Notes: generated by a model not told the origin, from the letters alone. Shown: positions 1 to 10,786, counted from the first letter of the stretch. The stretch is 64,000 nucleotides of DNA from Mesostigma viride (GCA_009746045.1 RPFO01000246.1:2064517-2128516); one strand, 5' to 3'. A program made the numbers and translations.

Positions 1-168
1 AGGGAGGGGGGAGAGGGAGGAGGGAGAGGGAGGGAGGGAGGGAGGAGGGAGGAGGAGGGAGGGAGGGAGGGAGGGAGGAGGGAGGAGGGAGGGAGGGAGG
101 GAGGGAGGGAGGAGGGAGGAGGGAGGGAGGGAGGAGGGGGGAGGGATGGAGGATGGATGGATGGATGT
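1..168. repeat. (GGGA/GGAG)n purine tract ending in (GGAT)n
   Basis: Almost pure purine on this strand (GGGA and GGA units), grading into GGAT units at about 143-168. The window starts inside it. The same order, CCCT tract then CCAT units then TTAA-rich sequence, recurs on the other strand at 10379-10786, so the composite is a recurring unit and not a chance tract. Confidence 0.95.
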
Positions 169-170
169 TC

Positions 171-207
171 TTAATTAATTAATTAATTAATTAATTAATT
201 AATTAAT
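171..207. repeat. (TTAA)n microsatellite
   Basis: Uninterrupted TTAA/AATT repeat. Runs of this kind mark one end of many dispersed repeats in the window (696, 30020, 42302, 54450, 56105, 56303, 57963), so this is probably the tail of a mobile element whose body is the GGAT/GGGA side. Confidence 0.95.
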
Positions 208-429
208 GGTCAAATTAAAGGCAATCATGGTACATGAAGCGAGACAAATCATGCCTGGACGCATGGCGATGTAAGAGCCCCCCCTCCCCCACGCCAGGAG
301 GAAGGGGTGCGTGACTGAGTAGAGTAGTTAGGATTTTGTGTTACGAGAGACAACTTTGTATATTATCAAGGAGACAACTTTGTATATAAGATTAGAGTGA
401 GATCAGCTAGTCTTCGCGGCTCAGTTCTA
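208..429. other. Intergenic, no gene seen
   Basis: No credible coding frame. Two tandem copies of the motif GAGACAACTTTGTATAT lie at about 347-383, each preceded by a sequence similar to the ATCAAGGAGACAAC end of the repeat described at 25978 and 55265. Confidence 0.6.
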
Positions 430-695
430 ATGCACCCACCCCCATCAGTCCATGGAATACGTGCTCCTGCTCCAGATCCTTAATTAAGGCCAAAATGAGT
501 CCCTTCCAAACAACGTTTGCACTTAGATAGTTAGACGAATTATGCCCGACGAAGCTGGAACTTAACAGCCACAATGAATTACGGTTGTTCAGACCTTGTA
601 CAACGCCTCAGGGCATTTGGAGCCCTGAATGGTAACAAATGCTAACAAGGTAGTGTTGCTATCAATAATGATTTTAAAAATTAATATGATGTCAT

Positions 696-855
696 TAATT
701 AATTAATTAGTTATCAACATCACTCCGTTGGGAGTAAATGTAGCACATATCCCTGAGAAGGGGCATATGGCTTTTAATACATTCTAGGCTACTTCATGCA
801 AGGGTGGGAATGTAAGCTACCACTGCTCTAGGTGCACCAGGGCACCTGCACCACC
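696..855 (-). mobile_element. 5'-truncated HAL1-like element (3' end + TTAA tail)
   Basis: 160 bp inserted in copy A and absent from copy B. It starts with a TTAATTAATTAA tail and carries the conserved block CACTCCGTTGGGAGT ... GAGAAGGGGCATATGGC ... CTAGGTGCACCAGGGCACC found at the 3' ends of the elements at 30020, 42302 and 54450. It is flanked by the 7-bp target duplication ATGTCAT (689-695, 856-862). Severe 5' truncation plus a TSD is the usual LINE-type retrotransposition signature. Confidence 0.85.
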
Positions 856-1135
856 ATGTCATATTACAACCAAAACTGGTCGTCATCATGCAAGCATCTG
901 AAGCATGGTCGCAAAACTTCGTGTGCAAAATCTCATGTCATAAGGAGCCCAACATTATGACAATTGCCAGGCTTTGTAAAGATTTTTTATTTAACGATGA
1001 CTACAGCACAAACAGTGAGCGAAACCCTGGTGCATGTGAATGCCTGAGTGGCGACTGTTCCTAACAGAATGCAAGATGTAAGGTAGACATTGCGAGTATG
1101 CCACAAATGTGTGATGTGCAGTGCACATGCATGTG

Positions 1136-1191
1136 AGCTACCATGGTCCGGATTCTCCCGATTTCTGGCCTGCGCTGGTTGTCTCCTTGAT
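1136..1191 (+). repeat. 56-bp fragment of dispersed repeat X
   Basis: Near-identical to the terminal 56 bp of the repeat at 55265-55605 (same strand) and 25978-26317 (opposite strand). It interrupts copy A; copy B at about 5011 reads straight through from the left to the right flank. It is a small insertion that post-dates the duplication. Confidence 0.8.
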
Positions 1192-1479
1192 GTATACCCC
1201 ATGACACCATACTTCTAAACTACTTAAGAACCTTGGCACATTGCAAAATGGGAAAGAAAGCTGAACAATACATGCAACATCACTCACTAACACAGCCATG
1301 TGATTGCTACCAACACGTACCATGTACATCCTGTGTGAAATTATTGGCAACGACACGCCAAGCAAACGCCAAGGTACAGTATAACTGCGACAGGCTGGCA
1401 CATGTCACCTGGCATCCACGTATGCTCACCCCAAGGCATTGGCATATCCCCATGTCTATATCCGTTGCCCTTTGTGCGT

Positions 1480-2281
1480 ACCGAGTCACCCATGCAGTCA
1501 CCCACCCATGCATCCACCTGGCCCACCCACACAAGTACTCATACACTTGCGCACCTGAGTACCCAGCCACCCACTGGTCCACCCACCCGGTGACCCAGCC
1601 AGCCAGCCACGCACCTACTAAACCAACCTATCTAACCACTCGTGCACCCAGGCACCCAGCCACATACCCACCCACTGGGACATCCACCCACCCAGCTAGC
1701 CACATATGCAATCTACCCACCTAGGCAATAAGGAGGCATTCACCCATCCTTTTATCCAGGCACCCATTACTAAAACCACGCAGCCACCTAACCACCCAGC
1801 CAGCTGGCCCCATGTGTGCCCACCAGGCCGCCCACCCCTGACCCACCCACGCCCCTTCCCACTCGACCACTCTTTCCCCCCATACCCTTATACCCACCGA
1901 CCTGCACCCACTCACCCTCACACATCCACATCCTCTCAGCCAGTCACCCACCCATCTCACCCCTAACATGCACAGCCCTCCACCCGCGATAGGTGAGTCG
2001 ATCCCAACTACAAAACCACCCACCCACCCATATCCGTGCACCCACCCACCCATTTACCTTCCCCATCGCTCACCCCACCCACTTCTAATCACAGCTACAC
2101 ATCCACCCGCCACAAACCAACGGTGCAAATCCTCCAGCCCATGCAACAGTTTCACTCAGGCATCCAACAATGCACCCACCTAGGAGTTCCCAAACCCCGT
2201 CGATCCCCCAGCCACCTGGCGATTCACTTATAAGCAACCACCCTTGCACCCATCCACCCACCATAACCACCCACCCACCCG
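1480..2281. repeat. CCAC/CACCCA-rich low-complexity DNA (copy A)
   Basis: Dominated by CCAC, CACC and CCCA words, so long frames rich in Pro/Thr/His (or Gly/Trp on the other strand) are open in several frames. No conserved domain is visible. I treat it as a decayed simple repeat, not a gene. Confidence 0.85.
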
Positions 2282-2344
2282 CCCTCCCTCCCTCCTCCCT
2301 CCCTCCCTCCCTCCCTCCCTCCCTCCCTCCCTCCCTCCCTCCCG
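2282..2344. repeat. (CCCT)n microsatellite
   Basis: About 15 CCCT/CCT units within the CCAC-rich stretch of copy A. It is absent from the matching place of copy B, so it expanded after the duplication or contracted in B. Confidence 0.95.
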
Positions 2345-3360
2345 CCACCCCACCCACCCACCCTCTCCAACTGCATGTGGACTGCCTCTCCCAGCGACTC
2401 GGCCAGCCGTTTGAGTGTGTTTGGGACCATATGCTGATGCCCATGGATATTACGCGCGCCATCAACCAGGCAACACCAGTGACACTTGAGCTCCTTGTTA
2501 TCCTTCTCATCGGATGTACTGACGACACCCTGCACAATTACAGCTCACAAGGCAACTAACATGCTGGAGGAACGCATCCGCCGCAGTGGACGTCAGTAAC
2601 GGATGTTGCAATGTTGCTGGAGGGAGGTCAATCGACCGCACCCGTACATACAAGGGGCAATTATTGATGCGTCATACCCAAAACAGGAAGAAAATGTGGC
2701 ACAACTAACCTTGCCATCAACATGGATGGACGGAGTTGGAGACCAACTGCAGCGCGGCATTCGCAAGGGCACAGGCTGTGTTGTTCAGCAGGTCCACCGC
2801 TGGACTGCCCGATGCCGAGTCCAGGTTCTTCCTTACACAAACTCTCCACAAGCGTGATTGTCGTCCTTGGCTGCCAACTGCGGAAAGGAGGCCAGTGCTC
2901 GCTTCAGCAGGAACTCGGCAATTGCAATCACGGTGGGCCCTGGCACGATTTGCAGGCCTACACATGCTTGCCCCGCATGTGCCTCCCCCACGTGTGCATC
3001 CACCGCAGTTGACGTGCTCGCTCGCAGCTCCCACTACCGCTGGCTTCGTTGCCATGTTCCTCCACCCGTTGCCTCTTGCATCTTAGCTGTTCCTCGCGCT
3101 TCTCCGCAGCCTCTCTTTCCCTCTCTTCCTCTCTCTTTTCTGCTGCCGTTCATGCCTTGCTCCAGATATAGATGTGGCTGCTTAGGCGTTCAATCTGCAT
3201 CACAGAATTGGACGATATGCACGTCAAAGGAAAGCCAACCAAGCAGCAACATTACCAACAATGTAGCGGGAGGGTCAGTGCAGAGGCCAGCAACATAACT
3301 GCCTTAGTCTTGTACTCCTACCATACACATTAGGGAAGACTGCTGGCATGGCAGCCTGCA
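2345..3360. other. Unannotated stretch, weak coding-like frames
   Basis: Several open frames of 80-150 codons overlap on both strands and none shows a recognisable motif. On the plus strand about 2367-2558 reads as a fairly balanced amino-acid sequence ending ...DDTLHNYSSQGN. On the minus strand 2717-3055 is Cys-rich. Neither has a convincing start or splice sites. It may be decayed host or transposon coding sequence. Confidence 0.4.
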
Positions 3361-3618
3361 TCACAGCAATGAATTGCCGCCAACTAAAATAAGAGAGTGA
3401 CTCACCGCTACTCTTCCCTGAAGCCGACTGGTCACACCTCCATTGTGGCGTTGTTTTACCACTTTAAGGCTCTTCCACAGCGTGCGATTTTGTTGATGCC
3501 ATTTTCTCAATTCCTGTAGCATATATTTTGCCCCCGCCGCACGCTTCCATGGGTTGCCATGTACATCATACTTTGCTGATGCTGCAGAGAAGTCAAGCGG
3601 TTCTTTGCATTCCCTCAC
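3361..3618 (-). pseudogene. Possible coding remnant, unrecognised
   Basis: An 85-codon open frame with ordinary composition (contains ELRKWHQQNRTLWKSLKVV) that looks more like a helical exon than like neighbouring noise. No ATG is needed inside it, and splice sites cannot be fixed. It lies just left of sequence homologous to the interior of the TTAA-flanked element at 32408-35047, so it may be an exon of a mobile element or of a captured gene. I do not recognise it. Confidence 0.25.
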
Positions 3619-3679
3619 CTGTATTCAACGGCAACGCCAAAACGGAATGCCAACGAATGCGGAGCGGGGGAACAAGGCA

Positions 3680-3902
3680 TAAATCAACGCATGGTGAACC
3701 GGCAGATGCTGAGGCAGACACGACAATGCACTGGGTGCATGGCAACCATGTGAACACTGATGGTAGCACTCACATGCCTAACAAGCATTTTCTTTGTTTC
3801 CCCTGGGTTAGAGTGTAAGGCCTATGCCAACCAAGGTAAACAACAAAACAACACATCCTAAACTGCCCTAACTGACATGGGCAACAAACATGGCCAATGG
3901 AG
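3680..3902. repeat. ~220-bp direct repeat, unit 1
   Basis: Runs from AAATCAACGCATGGTGAACC to GGGCAACAAACATGGCCAATGGA and is repeated at 4035-4257 with about 10 mismatches. The following part (about 3770-4036) is also recognisably homologous to 33833-34090 inside the TTAA-flanked element, so this segment is probably a relic of that family with an internal duplication. Confidence 0.9.
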
Positions 3903-4034
3903 GACAAGGAACCAAGTAGGATCATCCAACAGGATCATGGTATTATGGCAGCTTGCATGCAGTAAATTACATCAAGCATGGTTGGCTCAGCACATTGAAG
4001 TATTGTCACATCATTAGAACAAGGGAAAGTCAGA

Positions 4035-4257
4035 AATCAACGCATGGTGAACCGGCAGATGATGAGGCAGACACGACAATGCACTTGGTGCATGGCAACT
4101 ATGTGAACACTGATGGTAGCATTCACATGCCTAACAAGCATTTTCTCTGTTTCCCCTGGGTTAGAGTGTAAGGCCTATGCCAACCCAGCTAAACAACAAA
4201 ACAACACATCCTAAACTGCGCTAACTGACATGGGCAACAAACATGGCCAATGGACAC
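4035..4257. repeat. ~220-bp direct repeat, unit 2
   Basis: Second unit of the repeat at 3680-3902, offset by about 355 bp. The unit boundary lies where the upstream sequence GGAAAGTCAG meets AAATCAACG. Confidence 0.9.
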
Positions 4258-4319
4258 AACACCTTGAAATGGCCTTTTTTTTACATAAATTATGGCCCAT
4301 GGCAAGTTTATTGTCCGAT

Positions 4320-6240
4320 TGACCTAGGATTGGATCCCACCACTCCCCGGGATGTGTCTGGCTAGTGGTGGAGTAGTTGAGTCAAAATGTTAAGTTTACA
4401 TGGTACTCCCTGCTTAAGTTAACTCCAGATCCAAGGCCAAAACTGGCCACCTAAACCACTTGCACTTGCATAGAAACAATAGTTGATCTCAGATTATGCT
4501 GTAACTTTGCAGTGGTGATGAATAATAGTTGTTCTGACCTTGTACAAAGTTCTACGCCATTTGGAGCCCTAGTTGGTGACAAATGCTAGCAAAATTTTGC
4601 TAGCATTTGTCATTAATGGCCATTTAAAATCAATATTTAACCCAAATAATGTCAGAATGCCACCAAAACTTATTGCCATCATGCCAGCACCTGAAGCAAG
4701 GTCTCAACAAGTCATGAGCAGAAATTCAGATCATGCAGAGCCCAAAATGGTGACATTTGCCAGCAATTGTCACCATTTTTTGCTTTTTTACCCACAATTT
4801 TAACAACATTACCCACCAAAACATTCTCCAAGCTGGGGCGCATCATTTAAATCTTTGCAGGCAACTCAAGAATGACTAGTACAAACAGTGTGCAAAACCT
4901 TGGTGCATGTGAATGCCTGAGTGGTGACCATTGCTAGCAGAATCCATCATGTAAGGTAGGCATTGCCAGTATGCCACAAAGCTGTGATGTGCAGTGCATG
5001 TCCATATGTATACCCCATGACACCGTGCCTCTAAACTACTTGGCACATTGCAAAATGGGAAGGAAAGGTGAATAATACATGCCACATCACTAACACAGCC
5101 ATTTGAATGCTACCAACACGCACCATGCATGATATACACTGCGTGTACAGTAATACATGTCGAGAATATGCCGAGCGAGCATATCAAGGTGCAGTGACCC
5201 CAACGCTGGCACATGTCACCTGGCATCCACGTATGCTCACATGATATGGCATTGGCATATCCCATGTCTCCATCTCTTGCACTTTGTGCGCACCAAGCCA
5301 CCCATGCAGTCGCCCACCCATGCAGCCACCTGGCCACCCACCCACACAACTGCTCACACACTCGCGCGCCCGTGCACCCAGACAGCCACCTGTCCTCCCA
5401 CCCAGTGACCCACCCACCAAGCCAGCCGCGCACGTGCTTACCCAACTTATACAACCATGCGTGCACCTAGGCACCCAACCACCTACCAACCCACTTGGAC
5501 ATCCACCCACCCACCAAGGCACCTGCGCAACCCACACACCAACTAGGTAATAAGCAGGCATTCCCCCATCCAATGAGCCAACCACCCAACCACCCAACCA
5601 CCTAAACACCCAGCCAGCTGGCCCCATATGCACCCGTCCGGCCACCCACAGTTGACCCACCCACGCACCTACCCACTCAACCATTCACTGCCCCCACACC
5701 CTTATACCCACTGACCCACCCACTGACCCACCCACACATGCATTTTCTCAGCCAGCACCCCGGCACCTACCTCACCCCAAACCTGCACAGCCCTTCACCC
5801 GTGATAGGTGAGTCGGTCCCAACCATAAACCCATCCACGCATCCATATCTGTGCGCCCACCCGTCCATCTACCCGTCCCTTCGCCCACCCACCCACATCT
5901 AGTCATCTACACATCCACCAGCCACCAGCCACCAATGGCCCACCCACCAACCCACACACACACATACATCCCTAACCAACCAACCACCAACACACCACCC
6001 TCAAAAACGTGCAGTTGTTTCACTCATGCATCCAACAACCCACCCACTTCAAAGTCCCCAAAGCCTATCATCACCCAGCCACCTGGGCATCTGCCAATAA
6101 CCGACCGCCCTTGCACTCATCCACCCACCATGACCAGCCAGCCAGCCACCCACCCTCTCCAACTGCCTGTGCTCCCACCTACGCAGCCAGCCATTTACCA
6201 AAGCATCCACCTATCAGCCACCCACCTGCCATTGAACCCA
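4320..6240. repeat. Diverged segmental duplication, copy B
   Basis: Partner of 430-2250 (anchors listed there). It lacks the two insertions found in copy A and so shows the pre-insertion state. Its 3' part (5280-6480) is the same CCAC-rich low-complexity DNA. No gene is supported. Confidence 0.85.
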
Positions 6241-6480
6241 CCCACGCCTAGGCATCCCTTGAAGCATCTATAGCCCAAGCCTCCCACCCAAGGCTCTCTG
6301 GGCAATCAAACAACCAAACAACCAATCACCCAGCTATACAACCACCTAACCACCTAACCACTCAACAACACAATCACCGAACCACCTAACTACCCAACAC
6401 CCAAACCAGCCAGGCATGTGCCCGCCTCGCATGCCCTCACCATTGCAACACCCCATACACGCCCCGCTCACCTAGCCAGC
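5280..6480. repeat. CCAC-rich low-complexity DNA (copy B)
   Basis: Same composition as 1480-2281 and continues past the end of the duplication with CCAAACAACCAACC-like words. Open Pro/Thr-rich frames here are compositional. Confidence 0.85.
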
Positions 6481-7691
6481 CACACACCCAGCCAGTCTCC
6501 TGCTCAACTCACGCATGAAGGCAATATCAGCCATGCATGGCCTCACCTTGCATCACTTGCATTGCCTGGTTAATTTGCATGAGACAGTTTCCATCTCATT
6601 GTCAGCAACTGAAAAGGCTCTTTCTTCACAGTTATGAATAAGCTACAACGTTGGAAACGTTCTCCCATCCCTCTTTAAAACAGTCTTTAAATCAGAAAGA
6701 CAAGGGCAAATCTCTGGACAAGGTGGCAATAACCACTGCACCATGCTCTTGAGAAAGTCTTAACAACCCAGCTTTCTACCCTTTTAGAAGCTGCCTTGCG
6801 TTAGCAACGATTCTGGGCCCTCTGGCTCGCTCACCTGGCTTAATCTGCGCTTCTTTATGGCTGCCGGGATATGCGAAGCTTGGGCCGAGGGTGTCGTGGC
6901 GAGGTCGTCTGCCCGACTCATCACTTCTCGAAACCGCACTGCCGACTAATAAAAACGATGCCCCCCTTTGCCTTTTGTATCTGGCGTCAAAAGAACAATG
7001 AACTCGCTTGGAAACACTGTCGCAAAGAGCTTCCTACAGGCATTATAAGCAATTTTCGCAGCTTTTACCGCACTTACTGCACATCCGGAAGACCATTAGC
7101 GGCCTTCGCGCGGAATCTTGGGCACGCCATATCTTCTGCTGGCTCATTGCCGCAGGCTGGCAGTATAGGAAGGTCGGGCATAGCCTAAAGAGCTGATTAT
7201 CTGACGACAAAGATATGCATTGCATGAAGCAAGAAACAGACGGATTTCGCACCCCCATATTTATTCACGTCAATGCCGGACAATTAAAAGCGAAACTCAA
7301 AAAACGAAAACACTAACGTTTTCGGGAATATTATAACGAACAAGCTGAGCTGCCAGCTATGTCGCGGTTTACGATCCAGTTAACGATAACGGCTCCGTAA
7401 CCACCCCAGTGCCTAATATTGGGGCAGCTATGGCGCCGTAACCACTACCTGACCCGTCCCGTATACCCCAACGTAACCTGAACCGAAGCCGTTCACGCCC
7501 CCGTAAACATAACCGGCCCAGTTACTGGGCCGTACCGAATCTCGGGGCCAATATTCCGAATGGTACCGTAACCGGTCCGGTAACCCAAACCGCCAACGAA
7601 TACGGACCCGTAACCTGGCCCGTCGAAGTTACCGGGCAGGTTACGGGGGCGTCGAAGTTACCGGACAGGTTACGGGGGCTTCAAATTAACT
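6481..7691. other. No gene seen; GTAACC/GTTACGGG-rich end
   Basis: 6481-7330 shows no domain or paired splice signals in any frame. From about 7370 to 7690 the sequence is built from GTAACC, CCGGTAAC and GTTACGGGGG words, including a near-perfect tandem of about 35 bp (GTCGAAGTTACCGG...GGTTACGGGG) at about 7620-7680. It abuts the truncated end of Copia family 2 copy A. Confidence 0.6.
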
Positions 7692-8299
7692 CCTAGTGTG
7701 GCCATGGCGTCCTCCCTCAGCTTGACGAAGTCTTCAAAGGCGTGGACCACTAGCTGCCCCTTGATGGGCTTGTAGTCCAGGTATTCTTGCTTCAGGTGGG
7801 ACCCATCTATGGTCCTCTTGTCACTCAGGAACGACCTGAGTCGCGTCATAAACGCCGTCCAGGTGTCCCCCGCCGCATGTCGCTCCCGAACAAACTTGAA
7901 CAGCCGCCTCGCCGACTGCCGTATGTAGGCACTAGACGCCAGGATGCGAAGCTTGTCACCGTTGTATATCTCCGTGTACAAGTTCATGTCCTCTAACATC
8001 CTCTCAGCATCCCGGGGCTGCCAATTGTCCTTGATGGACTGAAACTGGCCTAGCACCGCGTACCCCTCAGCAACGGTTGGTCGCTTAGGCGCCGCTTGAT
8101 CTGCGGCTGGCGCGTGCTGCCCGCCCTGCGATCCTTGGCTCTGATTATCTGGCACCTCAGCCTGGTCTCCCAGCGCCTGGCTGTCCCCGCGTCCATCGCG
8201 TCCACCGCGTCCATCGCGTCCATCTCGTCCATCCAGCCCAGCGCCGCGCCGCGCGTAGCCCAGAAAGCCCGCTTGTTGGTTGACAGCTCCATCCTCCAT
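7692..8299 (-). pseudogene. Truncated gag (Copia family 2, copy A)
   Basis: Starts at ATG 8299 and runs about 200 codons before the element is cut off at 7692; the last few codons of the frame and its stop come from the adjacent GTTACC-rich DNA. Residues about 20-45 are a GRDGRDGRGG-type repeat. Residues about 75-200 are a mostly helical retrotransposon-gag-like region (QSARRLFKFVRERHAAGDTW ... FEDFVKLREDAMA). In copy B the same frame continues to a basic region and a CCHC knuckle, so this is the capsid half only. Family assignment rests on the integrase of copy B. Confidence 0.7.
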
Positions 8300-8404
8300 G
8301 ATGGCCTCTGTTCAGATCTGCTACAGCCAGCCAAGTGCGGGCCAAGCAGCAATTAAAGCAATATAAGCTATTGAACAAGAAAGGAAAGTGCCAAGTGTTA
8401 CCAC

Positions 8405-9325
8405 TCAGGCAAGACCACCACGGCTGGCCCCAGGCGCGTCCTGGTTCTCCTTGTCGCTGTCGTCGTCGCTGTCGCTCACCACAATCAGCTCTGGTACCCT
8501 GCTACCTGCTGCGCCGTCGTCGACCCGCTGTCGGCCCGCGATGACTGAATCGTCACCGTTGGTAAAGTAGACAGGCGACAGCCCGTCGTTGGCACCCCGC
8601 GGATTGTATCTTGGCACCTCGTGGTCGCCAAGTGTCTCGTCGCCTAGCCCAGCGACACCCCCTGCTCCCTCCTCAAGGTCACTATCGTACCCAAGAGGTG
8701 CAAACTCTTCCCAACGCGTCACACGAACGCGAAGGGGCGGGGGCAGTTCCTGAAAAGGAACTCTTACTCTCTCCGGAAACCTGCCGACTCTTGTCGCGCG
8801 CTGTCCTCCGGTGATGGCTTCCGCTGTCGCCCCGACCTCTGCAAGCCGCCTGTAGTGCTCCGCTCCGCGTCGTTCACGCCTAACTGGCCCCGCTGCAACA
8901 CCCTCGTCGCCGATGCCGCCTGCGAAAGCACGTGGTACTCCCGCGCCCGCTACTGTCGGTACAAACTCGTGTCGCCCTGCGCCAGCTGCTTCCGCAACCT
9001 CGCCTCGCCTTGCCGCCAACTCCGTCCGCACTCGCTCTGCTACTGCAGTAATCACCGTCTGGATGCCGACCAACCCGTGAAGCTCCTGCTCAAGGTCGTC
9101 GATGCTCCGGTGCTCCGGAATGACGATGGTTTGTACGTGTCGCAGAATTCGCTCCCAATCTTCGACCTGGTCGTCGACGAATTGCACGAAGCTGCGATTA
9201 ACAGGCGGACGACCTGCAAGCAATAAAGATAGATCCCGAACGACACGACGTAATTCAGGAGAAATCGAACCCCCAGCAGACTGCCGAAACCGGAAATACT
9301 GCTGCCGTTGTTCCTCCTGCACCAT
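8405..9325 (-). CDS. Extra ORF upstream of gag, Copia family 2 (306 aa)
   Basis: Intact 306-codon frame with ATG at 9325 and TGA at 8405-8407, placed between the 5' LTR and gag. Residues about 25-110 look helical (DDQVEDWERILRHVQTIVIP ... ELHGLVGIQTVITAVAERVR). The middle is Ala/Gly/Arg-rich and the C-terminus is acidic (VVSDSDDDSDKENQD). No enzymatic motif is seen. Copy B (37028-37952) encodes the same protein with frameshifts, which argues that this is an element protein and not a host gene. It may be the N-terminal part of Gag or a separate structural or regulatory protein; I cannot tell. Confidence 0.6.
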   Translation of the reverse strand: MVQEEQRQQYFRFRQSAGGSISPELRRVVRDLSLLLAGRPPVNRSFVQFVDDQVEDWERILRHVQTIVIPEHRSIDDLEQELHGLVGIQTVITAVAERVRTELAARRGEVAEAAGAGRHEFVPTVAGAGVPRAFAGGIGDEGVAAGPVRRERRGAEHYRRLAEVGATAEAITGGQRATRVGRFPERVRVPFQELPPPLRVRVTRWEEFAPLGYDSDLEEGAGGVAGLGDETLGDHEVPRYNPRGANDGLSPVYFTNGDDSVIAGRQRVDDGAAGSRVPELIVVSDSDDDSDKENQDAPGASRGGLA

Positions 9326-9418
9326 TCACCACCAGACGAGCTCCTCGAGTCGTCAACGCTGCACACCGCAACCGGCAACGACCCTCCTGGCCGTTCCGCT
9401 GAGACTGGTTGTAATTTG

Positions 9419-10116
9419 AGTTAAACGTTCTTATCACACGCAATGTGAAGGATATGGTTGCAATGCAGCAATGTGTGAATATGGTTGGAAACGGAGCTTT
9501 GTTAAAATCGGATAATGTTTACAGCGCTCACACACTTGAGGCTTGTACACGCGCTTGCCAAGTCAAGGCACAACACGTGAGGCGGGCTCGCAAGAGATGC
9601 CCATTTGGCACTGGCCTATTGTTTATATACTTGTGCACTGTGCTTGCTAGTCCTGAGCAGCCTAGGAGGCCTGCTCAGTAATAACACCCCCGGTACAGTA
9701 TTCACTACCTGTACAGCGCCCAACTCCTATACAGTAGGTCTGCCATACAGGCACAGTGACTACAGAGCACAGTCCACAGTGACTATTGCATCTGCACCTA
9801 GAAGTCCAGGACTAAGCCTGCGGTACCAACAGACCACAGGTTAAGGTTCCTATTTCCTGCGTACGACGTATCAATCCAATACCGTCGTAGGTACAGCACC
9901 TAATTCCTGTCAGCCCAGGAATTACTGTCGACCCCATATGTCGTCGGCAAATATTCACGTCCGACTTAGAAGAACAGCCGGCTCGCGCTCGCGCGCGACC
10001 GGGAAGTCGGAACGCCATAACTTTCTTGATACTTGTCGGAATGAACTCGTTCCGGTGCCGCTGGAATCGCAGAGATATGCCGAATCAGGATCACGCCAAT
10101 GCGCTTGGCGTTAACT
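9419..10116 (-). repeat. LTR of Copia family 2, copy A
   Basis: 698 bp; the minus-strand sequence begins AGTTAACGCC and ends TTTAACT. It matches 38046-38743 (also 698 bp). A TATA-like TATATAAAC lies about 120-200 bp from the internal end, so this is a promoter-bearing 5' LTR. CTGAGCAG...CTGCTCAG at about 9653-9678 forms an 8-bp stem. Termini are AGTT...AACT, not the usual TG...CA. Confidence 0.8.
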
Positions 10117-10378
10117 TGCATGGGGGGGCTAGTCCTCTTTAAGTGATTTGGAGAAAGATGATGGACATGGCCACGTGGGCCCATGGTCATGAATTTATTG
10201 ATTAATTAATAGACACGTGACTGTGCAGGTCATAGAGGCCAACAAGCCCCATGCAGTGGGGAAGGAACGTGTTTTCAAACGAGGGCGGCATGCCAACGAA
10301 GACCCCTAGGGTCGCGACCATCACAAAGAGAACATAGAACTGTTTTGTAGATAGCTTTGACCGGTAGGATTGCGTGCA
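10117..10378. other. Intergenic with TTAATTAATAGACACG motif
   Basis: Contains ATTGATTAATTAATAGACACGTGACTG (about 10197-10224), the same end sequence as the repeats at 55666 and 57982. No gene is seen. Confidence 0.5.
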
Positions 10379-10719
10379 CCCCTCCCTCCCTCCCTCCATC
10401 CCTCCCTCCCTCCCTCCCTCCCTCCCTCCCTCCCTCCCTCCCTCCCTCCCTCCCTCCCTCCCTCCCTCCCTCCCTCCCTCCCTCCCTCCCTCCCTCCTCC
10501 CTCCCTCCCTCCCTCCCTCCCTCCCTCCCTCCCTCCCTCCCTCCCTCCCTCCCTCCCTCCTCCCTCCCTCCCTCCCTCCCTCCCTCCCTCCCTCCCTCCC
10601 TCCCTCCCTCCCTCCCTCCCTCCATCCATCCATCCACCCTAAACCCTCCCTCCCTCCCTACCTCCCTCCCTCCCTCCCTCCCTCCACCCTAAACCCTCCC
10701 TCCCTCCCTCCCTCCATCC
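10379..10719. repeat. (CCCT)n tract with two CCCTAAACCCT motifs
   Basis: About 240 bp of CCCT with rare CCT interruptions, then CCAT units, then CCCTAAACCCT at 10637-10647 and 10687-10697 separated by more CCCT. The motif equals one and a half plant-type telomere units, but with no tandem telomere array I call it a microsatellite variant. Proline/serine-type frames through it are compositional. Confidence 0.95.
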
Positions 10720-10786
10720 ATCCATCCGGGTTAATGCTCCGTGACTCCCCAGTGGCAGCACGAGTTTAATTATATAATTAATTAAT
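10720..10786 (-). repeat. Dispersed repeat B (CACGGAGCATT...TTAATT end)
   Basis: Reads (minus strand) TTAATTAATTATATAATTAAACTCGTGCTGCCACTGGGGAGTC.ACGGAGCATTAACCCGGATGG. Related copies are at 56303-56376 and 56958-57048. One end is TTAA-rich, the other runs into CCAT/CCCT units. It is immediately followed by the 5' LTR of Copia family 1 after a GTGTG target site. Confidence 0.75.

Larger units (their letters stand above)
430..2250. repeat. Diverged segmental duplication, copy A
   Basis: Collinear by eye with 4320-6240, with anchors such as GTTCTGACCTTGTACAA / CATTTGGAGCCCT (about 588-625 and 4530-4575), GGTGCATGTGAATGCCTGAGTG (1031, 4901), TGGCACATGTCACCTGGCATCCACGTATGCTCA (1396, 5206) and the GATAGGTGAGTCG motif (1988, 5804). 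The copies appear about 75-85% identical. Copy A carries two later insertions absent from copy B (696-855 and 1136-1191). The 3' half is CCAC-rich. No gene is supported in either copy. Confidence 0.85.
7692..10116 (-). mobile_element. Copia-type LTR element family 2, copy A (5' half)
   Basis: Collinear with 36332-38743 at high identity. On the minus strand the order is LTR (10116-9419), a 306-aa ORF (9325-8405), then the N-terminal part of gag (8299-7692), where similarity stops abruptly. No pol and no 3' LTR follow, so the copy is truncated at 7692. The 306-aa ORF is intact here but frameshifted in copy B. Confidence 0.85.

Noticed and set aside
1233-6273. Long Pro/Thr/His-rich or Gly/Trp-rich open frames in CCAC repeats
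   Set aside because: Open in several frames at once, compositional, no conserved domain, and not conserved in frame between the two copies of the duplication.
10202-10769. Ser/Pro- or Glu/Gly-repeat proteins
   Set aside because: Translations of (CCCT)n in all frames; simple-sequence artefacts.
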